From Listeria ilorinensis (lineage in GTDB: Bacteria; Bacillota; Bacilli; Lactobacillales; Listeriaceae), in assembly GCF_913566895.1 (NCBI RefSeq), contig NZ_CAJYCN010000005.1:186001-250000 (forward strand): a DNA stretch of 64,000 bases, in the 5' to 3' direction. The notes beneath the pieces were generated by a model. The model was given only the letters and a program-made list of their open reading frames with translations. It was not told the DNA's origin and made no database searches. Below, one piece after another: positions 9,481 through 17,332 of the stretch (positions are counted from its first letter, which is position 1; every line of letters begins with the position of its first letter). The position numbers and the translations under genes are program-made.

Positions 9481-9770
9481 CGTTGCCGCAAACATGAAAT
9501 TTGCGGCAACGTTTCCGGCAACGCGGCAACGCCCCCTGTTGCCAATGTTGCCGCAGTGTTGCCGCAAAAAACTAACATCGGCAACACTATAAAAGGTTGC
9601 GCGCCAAAGGATTAGATATAAACGTTGCCAATGTTGCCTATAAAAGTTACTACTTAGTGAGAATTAGATTTAGGTAGTGTGTGAGGCGCCTGTGCCCGCC
9701 TACGCACGTATACACGTGTGTGAGTAAAATATGCGGCAACATCGGCAACGTTTAAAATTGAGGTGAGAAA
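9481..9770 (+). repeat. GTTGCC/GGCAAC iteron region, probable phage replication origin
   Basis: This 290-base gene-free stretch holds about twelve copies of the hexamer GTTGCC or its complement GGCAAC, often extended to CGTTGCCGCA. It opens with a perfect 12-bp inverted repeat (9481-9492 and 9500-9511, loop 7) directly after the primase stop. An AT-rich stretch (TAAAAGTTACTACTTAG) and a purine/pyrimidine-alternating GTATACACGTGTG follow. Dense iterons between a primase gene and a nuclease gene fit an origin; a transcription-control role is the alternative. Confidence 0.6.
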
Positions 9771-10133
9771 ATGTTAGAATCAGAGATCGAAAAATATTTA
9801 AAAACGGAAGTCGAAAAAGCAGGAGCGTTGTGTTGGAAGTTTATGAGTCCAGGGAATGCAGGAGTACCGGACCGGATTGTCCTTCTACCTGACGGGCGGA
9901 CCTGGTTTATCGAATTGAAAGCACCGGGTAAGGCACCAAGGCCCTTGCAGATGAAGCGAATCCGTCAACTGCAGTCTTTGAAGCAAAGAGTCTTTGTGAT
10001 CGATTCAAAAGAGGAAGTCGACACACTTGCAGAAATGGCAAGGTTTGTCACAGAAAGTGTTAATTACGCAGAGGTGGCAGATATTGCAGAACAGGTAGAA
10101 AAAACGTTGCAAAAAGGTAAGACTCCTAAATGA
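9771..10133 (+). CDS. VRR-NUC domain nuclease
   Basis: This 120-residue single-domain protein has the VRR-NUC (PD-(D/E)XK superfamily) motifs: ESEIEKYL at the start, the GVPDR loop (~41-45) and FIELKAPGK (~54) with the catalytic Glu-x-Lys. Stand-alone VRR-NUC proteins are common beside SNF2 helicases in phage replication modules and probably cut structured DNA such as Holliday junctions. It has a GAGGTGAG ribosome site and overlaps the helicase gene by 4 bases, suggesting coupled translation. Confidence 0.88.
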   Translation: MLESEIEKYLKTEVEKAGALCWKFMSPGNAGVPDRIVLLPDGRTWFIELKAPGKAPRPLQMKRIRQLQSLKQRVFVIDSKEEVDTLAEMARFVTESVNYAEVADIAEQVEKTLQKGKTPK

Positions 10134-11503
10134 CTACCTTTATCCCGCATAATTACCAAGCTTATGCGAAAGACTGGATTATCAATAACGCCTATTGCGG
10201 CTTATTCCTAGATATGGGGTTGGGGAAGACGGTCACGACCTTAACAGCTATCAATGAATTGCTGTATGAATACTTCGAGATCGAGAACGTTCTTGTGATC
10301 GCGCCTTTACGAGTAGCAGAGAAGACGTGGTCTGACGAGATCCAGAAGTGGGATCACCTGCAGCACTTGACCGTCTCTAAAGTGGTGGGGTCCGCGAAAG
10401 CGAGAGAGGCGGCACTGCAGCAGAAGGCAGATATCTACGTCACGAATCGCGAAAACGTCGTCTGGCTAGTCGAGTACTACGGGCGCAATTGGCCTTTTCA
10501 AACAGTCGTGATCGACGAGCTTTCTAGCTTTAAGAACCCAGCTGCGAAAAGGTTCAAGGCTTTACGCAAAGTCCGGCCGCTAATGAAGCGAGTCATCGGA
10601 CTAACCGGGACGCCGGCACCCAACTCTCTTATCGATCTCTGGCCGCAGGTGTACTTGTTAGATAGGGGCGAAAGGTTAGAAGAGCGGGTCACTTGGTACC
10701 GGAGTAAGTACTTCACACCCGGCCAGCATGACGGACATGTGGTTTATAACTGGCAACTGATCAAGGGCGCGGATAAAGTGATCTACAACAAGATCGGAGA
10801 TATCTGTGTCAGCATGAAAAAAGAGGACTACTTAGACATGCCTGAACTAATTTATACGACTGACACTGTCACATTGACAGCGAAAGAAAAGGCGCTGTAT
10901 AAGCAGCTTGAGAAAGACTACATCCTTGAACTGCCGAAAGGAGATGTTACAGCGGCTAATGCAGCGGTACTCGCAAACAAATTACAGCAGATGGCCGAAG
11001 GAGCAATCTACGACGAGGACAGAGCCGTCCAAGTCATTCATGATCAAAAGGTTAGTGTGTTGAAAGAGATTGTCGAGGAAGCACAAGGCGAACCAATCCT
11101 CTGCTTTTATAACTTCAAGCACGGGCTGGATCGGATTAAGAAAGCTTTCCCGCAAGCCAGAGAGCTAAAGACGAATCAGGACATCGACGACTGGAACGAG
11201 GGCAAAATTCCGCTACTGTTAGCACATCCAAAAAGCACAGGTCACGGCTTGAACCTGCAGCAAGGCGGCCATATCGCGGTCTGGTTCTCGTTGACGTGGT
11301 CTCTTGAACTCTTTCAGCAGGCTGTCGCAAGACTGATGCGACAAGGGCAAGAGAAGCCTGTTATCATGCACCAGATCGTCGCGGAAGGTACGATCGACGA
11401 AAGAATAATCAAAAGCATAGAAGGCAAGGAAAAGAACCAAGATAGCCTACTGCAGGCTGTCATGGCACGAATTGAGGAGGTACGGCAAGATGGCGATTTT
11501 TAA
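10130..11503 (+). CDS. SNF2-family DEAD/DEAH helicase
   Basis: This 457-residue superfamily 2 ATPase has Walker A DMGLGKTVT (~28-35), a DEAH-box equivalent VIDELSSFKN (~126), motif III GLTGTPAPNS (~161), and the C-terminal motifs STGHGLNLQQGG and QAVARLMRQGQ. It is a compact phage form without extra domains. It probably remodels DNA or replication intermediates together with the adjacent VRR-NUC nuclease. Translation is coupled to that gene by an ATGA overlap. Confidence 0.92.
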   Translation: MTTFIPHNYQAYAKDWIINNAYCGLFLDMGLGKTVTTLTAINELLYEYFEIENVLVIAPLRVAEKTWSDEIQKWDHLQHLTVSKVVGSAKAREAALQQKADIYVTNRENVVWLVEYYGRNWPFQTVVIDELSSFKNPAAKRFKALRKVRPLMKRVIGLTGTPAPNSLIDLWPQVYLLDRGERLEERVTWYRSKYFTPGQHDGHVVYNWQLIKGADKVIYNKIGDICVSMKKEDYLDMPELIYTTDTVTLTAKEKALYKQLEKDYILELPKGDVTAANAAVLANKLQQMAEGAIYDEDRAVQVIHDQKVSVLKEIVEEAQGEPILCFYNFKHGLDRIKKAFPQARELKTNQDIDDWNEGKIPLLLAHPKSTGHGLNLQQGGHIAVWFSLTWSLELFQQAVARLMRQGQEKPVIMHQIVAEGTIDERIIKSIEGKEKNQDSLLQAVMARIEEVRQDGDF

Positions 11504-12044
11504 AAAACGAAAGTCAAACACAGAACCTTTCAGGGTCACCTTTATCCCAGAAATAGGTCCACAAGTCCTTATGGGAGCGAACGGCGAGGTATTAACTACC
11601 ATAAGAGGTTCAGACAACGTATCGGAAAAGACTAAAGAGGCTTTAATCGATACTAGCAAGCATAGCCTTCTAATTTCGCACGACTCGCCAAGGAGTGCGC
11701 CTATCCTAATCGTCGACGGTCACCGCCTAGAAATTATAGAGTCAATCGAATATATTTGGGTAACAGCAGACGATAGGAACGAAAGTAAGATGTATTTAAA
11801 GGTTAGTTACTTTGATAAGCAAGAGTTACTCACAGCTAGATCATCAACACTGGATCTTCTGATTGAGAGAGGGGACAGACAAGAGGTCTTGAGGCATAGA
11901 GATACCGTAAATGCCGAGGCTAAGGAAGCGATAAGAAGGCGTCCACTCACTCACACGATAGGTCACCCAAGACCACCACGTGACCAAGCTCCACCACCAC
12001 CACCAAATACTAAACGAAAGGAGAACGGAGAAGATGGCGAATAG
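11490..12044 (+). CDS. Phage protein of unknown function with proline-rich tail
   Basis: This 184-residue protein starts at ATG 11490 (GAGGAGG 8 bases upstream), inside the end of the helicase gene. The N-terminal ~125 residues form a mixed alpha/beta region (FRVTFIPEIGPQVLMGANGE, YIWVTADDRNESKMYLKVSY). The last ~40 residues are rich in Arg, His and Pro (PRPPRDQAPPPPPNTKRK) and likely disordered. No family is recognised. Its place between helicase and late regulator suggests an early or middle role. Confidence 0.7.
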   Translation: MAIFKKRKSNTEPFRVTFIPEIGPQVLMGANGEVLTTIRGSDNVSEKTKEALIDTSKHSLLISHDSPRSAPILIVDGHRLEIIESIEYIWVTADDRNESKMYLKVSYFDKQELLTARSSTLDLLIERGDRQEVLRHRDTVNAEAKEAIRRRPLTHTIGHPRPPRDQAPPPPPNTKRKENGEDGE

Positions 12045-12561
12045 AGATATGTTAAGCAAGAAGCAGATCGACTACATCGTAGAACGAGCGACAGAGCAGG
12101 CCACAGCCATCTACAAGCGCGAGCGTGCAGCCACGATCAAGAAGGCGCGAGACTGGCGGCTGCATAACGTCAAGCTGCTACTTCGCCATTATAATCAGCT
12201 GAAAGCATATAGCGAAGACATGACTGAGGAGTTCAAAGATTTCAGCTTAATCTGGGACACTTTTGGTATCCAAGAACTGTCGACCGGGATAACAAACAAC
12301 AATGTTAAGACGGTGATCATCATGCAGCATGTTGACTTCCGGTTGAGACAGTGGAAGGACCTTTGCAAGACGTCAGAAGACCTGATGCGGTATAAGTTGA
12401 TCTATGACCTGTACTTGACAAAGGACCCCATTACTATACAAAAGGCAGCAGAGAAGTATCATCTTGCCAGAAATACCGTATATCGTGAAGTAGATAAAGC
12501 CTGCAAAACCCTTGCTATTCTTTTCTTTGGGATAGATGGAATAACGAATTTCACAATGTGA
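12034..12561 (+). CDS. ArpU-type phage late transcription regulator
   Basis: This 175-residue protein has a C-terminal helix-turn-helix resembling sigma region 4 (DPITIQKAAEKYHLARNTVY, residues ~132-151). ArpU/RinA-type regulators sit just before the packaging genes and switch on late transcription. A strong promoter-like element (GTGCTATTATGATAG) starts 32 bases after its stop and recurs after the equivalent gene of the second prophage at 53182. I chose ATG 12034, with AAAGGAG upstream; longer starts overlap the previous gene. Confidence 0.78.
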   Translation: MANRDMLSKKQIDYIVERATEQATAIYKRERAATIKKARDWRLHNVKLLLRHYNQLKAYSEDMTEEFKDFSLIWDTFGIQELSTGITNNNVKTVIIMQHVDFRLRQWKDLCKTSEDLMRYKLIYDLYLTKDPITIQKAAEKYHLARNTVYREVDKACKTLAILFFGIDGITNFTM

Positions 12562-12592
12562 GAAAAATCGGAGAACAAATGTGTCATTTAAT

Positions 12593-12607
12593 GTGCTATT
12601 ATGATAG
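12593..12607 (+). promoter_or_regulatory. Candidate late promoter element GTGCTATTATGATAG
   Basis: A 15-base element contains an extended -10 (TG-C-TATTAT) and lies directly downstream of the ArpU-type regulator gene. The identical 15 bases occur at 53182-53196, after the ArpU-type gene of the unrelated second prophage. No good -35 is seen, as expected for an activator-dependent promoter. It would drive the tRNA-like, HNH, terminase and structural genes. Confidence 0.6.
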
Positions 12608-12639
12608 CGTGGAATAAAAGTAATGGGCCGTCTTAGGCT

Positions 12640-12748
12640 AGGGACGTGGCGGAATAGGTAGACGCTATATCTAGTAGACGCTTGAAGACTAGAGAAGTAA
12701 GAGTGTGTCACGCGTGATCATGCAGGGTGCAAATCCCTGCCGTCTCTT
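12640..12748 (+). tRNA. tRNA-like gene, class II (Leu-like), abnormal anticodon arm
   Basis: The acceptor stem AGGGACG (12640-12646) pairs with CGTCTCT (12741-12747). T8-G9 and a Leu-like D arm GCG-GAATAGGTAGA-CGC follow, and a T arm CAGGG-TGCAAAT-CCCTG precedes the acceptor. There is a long variable region with a TCACGCGTGA palindrome. The middle does not give a normal 7-base anticodon loop: TCTAGT/ACTAGA encloses 12 bases, and TAGACGCT is repeated 16 bases apart (12659 and 12675), suggesting an internal duplication. The T loop also has G for the invariant second T. It may be a decayed tRNA or a tRNA mimic. Confidence 0.5.
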
Positions 12749-12750
12749 TC

Positions 12751-12834
12751 GATACTCGTAGCTCAATCAGGAAGAGCGATGCATCGCGAGTTAAATAATA
12801 GCATTGTTGCAGGTTCAAATCCTGCCGAGTATCT
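12751..12834 (+). tRNA. tRNA-like gene with 8-bp acceptor and enlarged anticodon loop
   Basis: This has a strong cloverleaf. The acceptor GATACTCG pairs perfectly with CGAGTATC (8 bp), T-A follow, the D arm is GCTC-AATCAGGAA-GAGC, and the T arm is GCAGG-TTCAAAT-CCTGC with a canonical loop. The anticodon stem GATGC/GCATT is intact but encloses 18 bases (ATCGCGAGTTAAATAATA) instead of 7, so no anticodon can be assigned. CCA is not encoded. Conservation of every other arm argues against random decay. It lies two bases after the first tRNA-like gene. Confidence 0.55.
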
Positions 12835-12868
12835 TTACAAATTTAATACAGCCTCGCATGAGGGTAAC

Positions 12869-12897
12869 AAGGTAGTGCTTAAATGCACTGCCTTTTT
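12869..12897 (+). terminator. Rho-independent terminator after the tRNA-like genes
   Basis: A 10-bp stem (AAGGTAGTGC with GCACTGCCTT, one G-T pair) has a 6-base loop and is followed by TTT. It lies between the tRNA-like genes and the HNH gene, so it may limit read-through from the late promoter or act as an antitermination point. Confidence 0.7.
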
Positions 12898-12912
12898 ATT
12901 GGAGTGAGTTAG

Positions 12913-13215
12913 GTGTTATCAAAAGAAAAGCGGCTAAGGTTCTATAAGTCGGGACCTTGGAAGCGAGTTAGGCAAGATGTACTCGAACGAGATAACTACG
13001 AATGCCAAGAGTGCAAGCGATCCGGTCGAGTAACCACTAAGGTAACCACGGAGCTAGTGAAGCTGGATGTGGACCACATCAAAGACCTAGAGCATTACCC
13101 AGAGCTTGCCTTGGATCTTGATAACCTCGAGACTCTCTGTCAGGTATGCCATAACCGAAAGCATCACAGGTTTGCGAAAAAGGTCAATAGGTGGGCGCAC
13201 GATGAAAAATGGTGA
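12913..13215 (+). CDS. HNH endonuclease adjacent to terminase
   Basis: This 100-residue HNH protein starts at GTG with GGAG upstream. The ββα-metal motif is visible as LDVDHIKDLEHYP (~50-62) and NLETLCQVCHNRKHHR (~70-85), flanked by zinc ligands CQEC and CQVC. In cos phages an HNH protein next to TerS is required with the terminase for cos cleavage and packaging. Synteny with TerS/TerL directly downstream supports that role. Confidence 0.92.
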   Translation: MLSKEKRLRFYKSGPWKRVRQDVLERDNYECQECKRSGRVTTKVTTELVKLDVDHIKDLEHYPELALDLDNLETLCQVCHNRKHHRFAKKVNRWAHDEKW

Positions 13216-13332
13216 AGAAGTTCACACCCCCGGGTCAACAGTTTGCGATTTCCATTTGGCCCGGGGAACGGTGAGGGGACTCGATCTCCCAGAAATTTAA
13301 CGAAAAATAACCCAGGAAAGGGGGTGGCACAG
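13216..13332 (+). other. Candidate cos/packaging region between HNH and terS
   Basis: This 117-base non-coding stretch is unusually GC-rich and contains facing copies of CCCCCGGGTC (13229) and GGCCCGGGGA, followed by GGTGAGGGGAC. Phages with HNH-TerS-TerL gene order commonly carry cos just upstream of terS. No exact cut site can be assigned from sequence alone. The end of the stretch holds the terS ribosome site (AGGAAAGGGGGTGG). Confidence 0.35.
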
Positions 13333-13665
13333 ATGAATCCACTAACTAAAGCAAGCATGGACCGGATCAAAAAACAGCTTTTACGGGGAGTAAAAGACGA
13401 CGACGAAATCGGGAAGGAGAAAGTGAACAGGTATTTAAACCTACTCTCTATTTTTTACCTGCTCGACGAGTCTATCAAAGAAAAAGGCGTCATGGTCGAG
13501 ACGGTCAACGCTAGTCAGCGGTTCTTGAAGCCGAACCCTGCGGTCGCTGAAAAAAGCAAAGTTAACGCGTCACTGATCGCGTTAAGCCGGGACTTGAACG
13601 CTTCGCCATCCCCCGGCGGTGATAAGAAAAGTGATAACGGCTATAGCGCCAGTGATTTAGTATGA
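13333..13665 (+). CDS. terS: Phage terminase small subunit, P27-like
   Basis: This 110-residue small terminase is of the P27 type. It recognises packaging DNA and hands it to TerL. Features are the helical start (MNPLTKASMDRIKKQLL), a central helical region and the conserved end region (NASLIALSRDLNASPS). ATG 13333 follows a strong GGGGGTGG site. The stop overlaps the TerL start (ATGA), showing tight coupling. Confidence 0.88.
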   Translation: MNPLTKASMDRIKKQLLRGVKDDDEIGKEKVNRYLNLLSIFYLLDESIKEKGVMVETVNASQRFLKPNPAVAEKSKVNASLIALSRDLNASPSPGGDKKSDNGYSASDLV

Positions 13666-15344
13666 TCAAACAGAAATACGTCGATGCTTACCTGAAAGAG
13701 TACGATACCGGGAAAGTGAAGTTCAACAAAGAGCGGCAAGATCTTGCTCGGTATGTTAGAGAGGACATCTTAAGTCGTGACGACATTTACTTTGAAGACT
13801 CCATGATCGAGGGCTGTATAAGGTTCGGCGAGAAGTGGTACTTCCCACTTAAGCCGTTTCAAAAATTCCTAATCGCTTTCGTCTTTCTTTTTTGGAAAGA
13901 AAACGACCGTGCTTTTTATCGACGATTCCTCTGGTTTATGGGACGCGGAGGCGGTAAGAATGGGCTGGCCTCAGTGGTCGGTCATTTCTTGATCAGCGAG
14001 CTTCACGGGATACCTAAATATAATATCTCGATCGTCGCCAACTCAGAGGATCAAGCGAAAGTCAGTTTTGAAGAAATTTACGACGCGATCGAGATTAATG
14101 CAGATCCGTTAAAAAAGGCCTTCACTAACAGAAAGGTGCTTATCGAAAATAAAAAAACAAGATCTATTTTGAGGTACCGCACCAGTAACGGCAGCACAAA
14201 AGATGGGCTGCGAGACGGTGCGGTTTTTTTCGATGAAATCCACCAGTATCTCAATAACGATGACGTGAAAGTCCACCGATCAGGGCTGGGGAAAAGGTTG
14301 AATCCGCGCGAGTTCTACCTCGGGACAGATGGGTACATCCGGGACGGCTTCTTAGATAAGTTGAAAGAGACTGCTCGGAAGGTTCTAGCGGGCGAGGCGC
14401 GCGTGAATGCGATCTTCCCCTTTATCTGCAAGCTGGATAACGAGGAGCAGGTCAACGACCCGGATAACTGGGAGTTGGCTAATCCGATGCTTTCTCAGCC
14501 TCGAAGCGAATACGCCGAGATCCTTTTCGACACGATCGTCGAGGAATTTGAGGACCTGCAGGAGGATCCAACCAACCGCGAAGAGTTCATGACAAAACGT
14601 ATGAACTTGCCTGTTGCCGACCTTGAAAGAAGCGTCGCGACTTGGGAGGAAATCATGGCTACGAGTCGGCCATTCCCTGATATCTCAAAAAGCACCTGCA
14701 TCGGCAGCTTAGATTATGCGAGTATTCGAGACTTTGCCGCCTGCGGACTGCTTTTCAGATCCGGCGAAGACTACGTCTTTAAGACGCATTCTTTCGCTCG
14801 TAAAAAGTTCGTGGACGTCTACTATAACTATTCAAGTACGAGAGTTGACGAGAGCCGGCAGAAAGTCGCGCCTATCCGAGAGTGGGAAGAGGCAGGTTTA
14901 CTGACCGTCGTCGATGAACCCTCCATCAATCCGCAGCACATAGTTGACTTTTTTGTGGAAGCCCGCGAGAAGTACGGTGTGACAAAAGTCGTCGCTGATA
15001 ACTTCCGAATGGATCTCATAAGGCCTTTACTAGAAGCGGAAGGCTTTGAGACCGAGATTATTAGAAACCCGCGTGCGATTCAAAGTTTGCTAGCGCCCCG
15101 CATTGAGAGCGCCTTTGCAAATGAACATGTCATTTTTGGGGATAACCCTTTAATGCGTTGGTATACCAATAACGTGCTAAGGTGCATCAAAAAAGACGGC
15201 AATGTCGAGTACTTGAAAAAAGACGAGACCCGGCGAAAGACGGACGGGTTCCAAGCCTTTGTGCATGCCATGTATAGAGCTGATGAAATCGAGAATCGAG
15301 ACTACTCGGAAGCCCTGGACTTCTTGAATAACTTGAACTTTTAG
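13662..15344 (+). CDS. terL: Phage terminase large subunit (Terminase_1 family)
   Basis: This 560-residue packaging motor has Walker A GRGGGKNG (residues ~94-101), Walker B GAVFFDEIHQ (~185-194), and a C-terminal RNaseH-like nuclease with acids in GSLDYASIRDFAA (~347) and VVADNFRMD (~445). It pumps DNA into the procapsid and cuts at cos with TerS and HNH. Length and order match HK97-type cos phages. Confidence 0.95.
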   Translation: MIKQKYVDAYLKEYDTGKVKFNKERQDLARYVREDILSRDDIYFEDSMIEGCIRFGEKWYFPLKPFQKFLIAFVFLFWKENDRAFYRRFLWFMGRGGGKNGLASVVGHFLISELHGIPKYNISIVANSEDQAKVSFEEIYDAIEINADPLKKAFTNRKVLIENKKTRSILRYRTSNGSTKDGLRDGAVFFDEIHQYLNNDDVKVHRSGLGKRLNPREFYLGTDGYIRDGFLDKLKETARKVLAGEARVNAIFPFICKLDNEEQVNDPDNWELANPMLSQPRSEYAEILFDTIVEEFEDLQEDPTNREEFMTKRMNLPVADLERSVATWEEIMATSRPFPDISKSTCIGSLDYASIRDFAACGLLFRSGEDYVFKTHSFARKKFVDVYYNYSSTRVDESRQKVAPIREWEEAGLLTVVDEPSINPQHIVDFFVEAREKYGVTKVVADNFRMDLIRPLLEAEGFETEIIRNPRAIQSLLAPRIESAFANEHVIFGDNPLMRWYTNNVLRCIKKDGNVEYLKKDETRRKTDGFQAFVHAMYRADEIENRDYSEALDFLNNLNF

Positions 15345-15360
15345 GAGGTGATAAACAAGT

Positions 15361-16497
15361 ATGGGATGGATTTCTGATCTTTTAAGAAAGAATAAAGAGC
15401 TCGCGACGACGTTCGATCTCGACTTTATCGAAGAGCCTGCAAAGCGTGCCTACCTCAAGCGGATGGCGCTGAACACTTGTATCGAGTATATGGGGCGGTC
15501 ACTTGCACAGTGTGAATTTCAAAGGCGCGATGGGCCGAAACAGATCAAGGACATGATGCACTACAAGCTGAATGTCCGGCCGAATTCAGATCAAGCGGCG
15601 GCTACCTTTTGGAAAAGAGTCGTTTATAAGCTGATCTATGAGAATGAGTGCCTTGTCGTACTATCCGACACGGATGATCTACTCATAGCGGATCGTTACA
15701 ATCGTAATGAATTCGCGCTTTACGACGATACCTTTACAAATGTGGTCGTAAAAGATTACGAATTTAAGCGGAGCTTTAAGATGAGCGACGTCTTCTTTTT
15801 CGAGTATGCTAACGAGAAGCTCTCAGCCTATGTAAATGAGCTTTTTTCTGATTACGGAGAGATATTCGGACGGATGATGAATGCGCAAATGCGTAACTAC
15901 CAGCTTCGTGGGATCGTTAACATTAAGATGGGCAAGAACTTCAACGAGAACCAGGACGCCTTACAAGCCTACATCGATAAGCTGTATAAGGCTTTTTCTA
16001 ATTCCTCGGTAGCGATTGTGCCACAGCTCGAAGGGCTGGAATACGAGGAATTAGGAGCAACGAAGTCGACTAGTAACCAGTCGGTAAACGAGTTAACTAA
16101 CTTGAAGTTAGCTGCGTTGGATGATGTGGCCCGGATTATCGGTATCCCTCCTGCGCTGGTGAAGGGCGATCAAGCAGAGCTGAAAGATAATCTGCTGGCC
16201 TTTAAGGATAATGGCTTCGGCGCTTTAGTTAAGATGATGCAGGACGAGCTCAACGCAAAGCTCTATGAACCTCATGAGATTCTAGCAGGCAAGTATACGC
16301 GAATTATCCGCAAGATATCGCCATTAGACGTGCCGGACGCAATTGACAAGGCCGTATCAAGCGGGGTATTTACGCGGAATGATGTACGTGATGAGCTGGG
16401 CCATGAACGATCACCTGACCCGCGCTTAGACGAGTACATGATCACGAAGAACTACCAGACTATCAGTGAAGGAGGTGAGATGGATGAAAACAATTGA
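15361..16497 (+). CDS. HK97-type portal protein
   Basis: This 378-residue portal forms the dodecameric DNA entry ring at one capsid vertex. It matches HK97-family portals: N-terminal helices with NTCIEYMGRSLAQCEF, the central region KLAALDDVARIIGIPPALVK (~255-275) and the end helix DVPDAIDKAVSSGVFTRNDV. It is followed by the ClpP-like protease with a 14-base overlap. An AGGAGGTG site lies 11 bases before ATG. Confidence 0.93.
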   Translation: MGWISDLLRKNKELATTFDLDFIEEPAKRAYLKRMALNTCIEYMGRSLAQCEFQRRDGPKQIKDMMHYKLNVRPNSDQAAATFWKRVVYKLIYENECLVVLSDTDDLLIADRYNRNEFALYDDTFTNVVVKDYEFKRSFKMSDVFFFEYANEKLSAYVNELFSDYGEIFGRMMNAQMRNYQLRGIVNIKMGKNFNENQDALQAYIDKLYKAFSNSSVAIVPQLEGLEYEELGATKSTSNQSVNELTNLKLAALDDVARIIGIPPALVKGDQAELKDNLLAFKDNGFGALVKMMQDELNAKLYEPHEILAGKYTRIIRKISPLDVPDAIDKAVSSGVFTRNDVRDELGHERSPDPRLDEYMITKNYQTISEGGEMDENN

Positions 16498-17308
16498 AAT
16501 AAAAGGCGACGTCGTGAGCGACAGCATGAAGTGGATTTATGACTTCTTCGGAGAGCCGGCAATCTCGCCAGCAGACATCACTGCTGCCTTACAGGAAGCC
16601 GCAGGGGACGACGTGGAGGTTCTCATCAACAGTAACGGCGGTGACGTCTTCGCAGCAAGCGAGATATTTACAAAGCTAAAGGACTCAGCTAGTAAGGTTA
16701 CAGTAAAAGTAACCGGACTGGCCGCAAGCGCTGCTTCTGTCATCGCGATGGCAGGCGATGTGGTGAAGATATCACCCACGGCGCAGATCATGATTCATAA
16801 CGCGGCAAGCGCGGCATACGGGGACTATCATGACCACGAGCACACAGTCGGCATATTGAAGAACGTAAACACTTCAATCGCTAACGCTTATCAAATGAAG
16901 ACCGGACGCGGCTTAGACGAGCTGTTGAATCTGATGGAAGGTGAAGCATGGCTAAACGCACAGAAAGCGACGGAGTTAGGGCTTGCAGACGAGGTCATGT
17001 TTGCTGAAAACGAAGAAATGCCACAACTCGTTAATGCTTATGAAAAGCCTGCTTTTTCTCAAAATGTCGTAGCGAAAATGCAAAGCATGAAGCCTGCACT
17101 CTTGAAAGAAAAAGAGGGGCCGACCGCGACGGTTAAGCTCGATACAGAGCAGTTGCAAGCGGCTTTTGATGAGGCCTTTTCTAAGTTCAAAAATAACACG
17201 ATTGTTAACGGGAAGTCGTTGCAAGAGTGGGAAAAGCAAGCAGAAAAGCAAGAAGACCAGAAACCGGAAGAGCCTAGAAATACAGGCTTCAAACGGTTTC
17301 TTTTTTAA
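16484..17308 (+). CDS. ClpP-like head maturation protease
   Basis: This 274-residue S14-type prohead protease cleaves the capsid scaffold region during maturation. The oxyanion strand INSNGGDVFAA (~48-58), the nucleophile region GLAASAAS (Ser ~82) and the catalytic His in IMIHNAAS (~105) are visible. ATG 16484 is preferred, with GGAGGTGAG just upstream. The C-terminal ~80 residues are charged and helical and may act as scaffold. Confidence 0.93.
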   Translation: MKTIEIKGDVVSDSMKWIYDFFGEPAISPADITAALQEAAGDDVEVLINSNGGDVFAASEIFTKLKDSASKVTVKVTGLAASAASVIAMAGDVVKISPTAQIMIHNAASAAYGDYHDHEHTVGILKNVNTSIANAYQMKTGRGLDELLNLMEGEAWLNAQKATELGLADEVMFAENEEMPQLVNAYEKPAFSQNVVAKMQSMKPALLKEKEGPTATVKLDTEQLQAAFDEAFSKFKNNTIVNGKSLQEWEKQAEKQEDQKPEEPRNTGFKRFLF

Positions 17309-17332
17309 TCTCAAAAAATTGGAGGAATTGAA

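Noticed and set aside
12751-12834. The 8-bp acceptor tRNA-like gene as a selenocysteine or histidine tRNA
   Set aside because: There is no UCA or GUG anticodon in a normal loop and no long variable arm; no selenoprotein machinery is seen.
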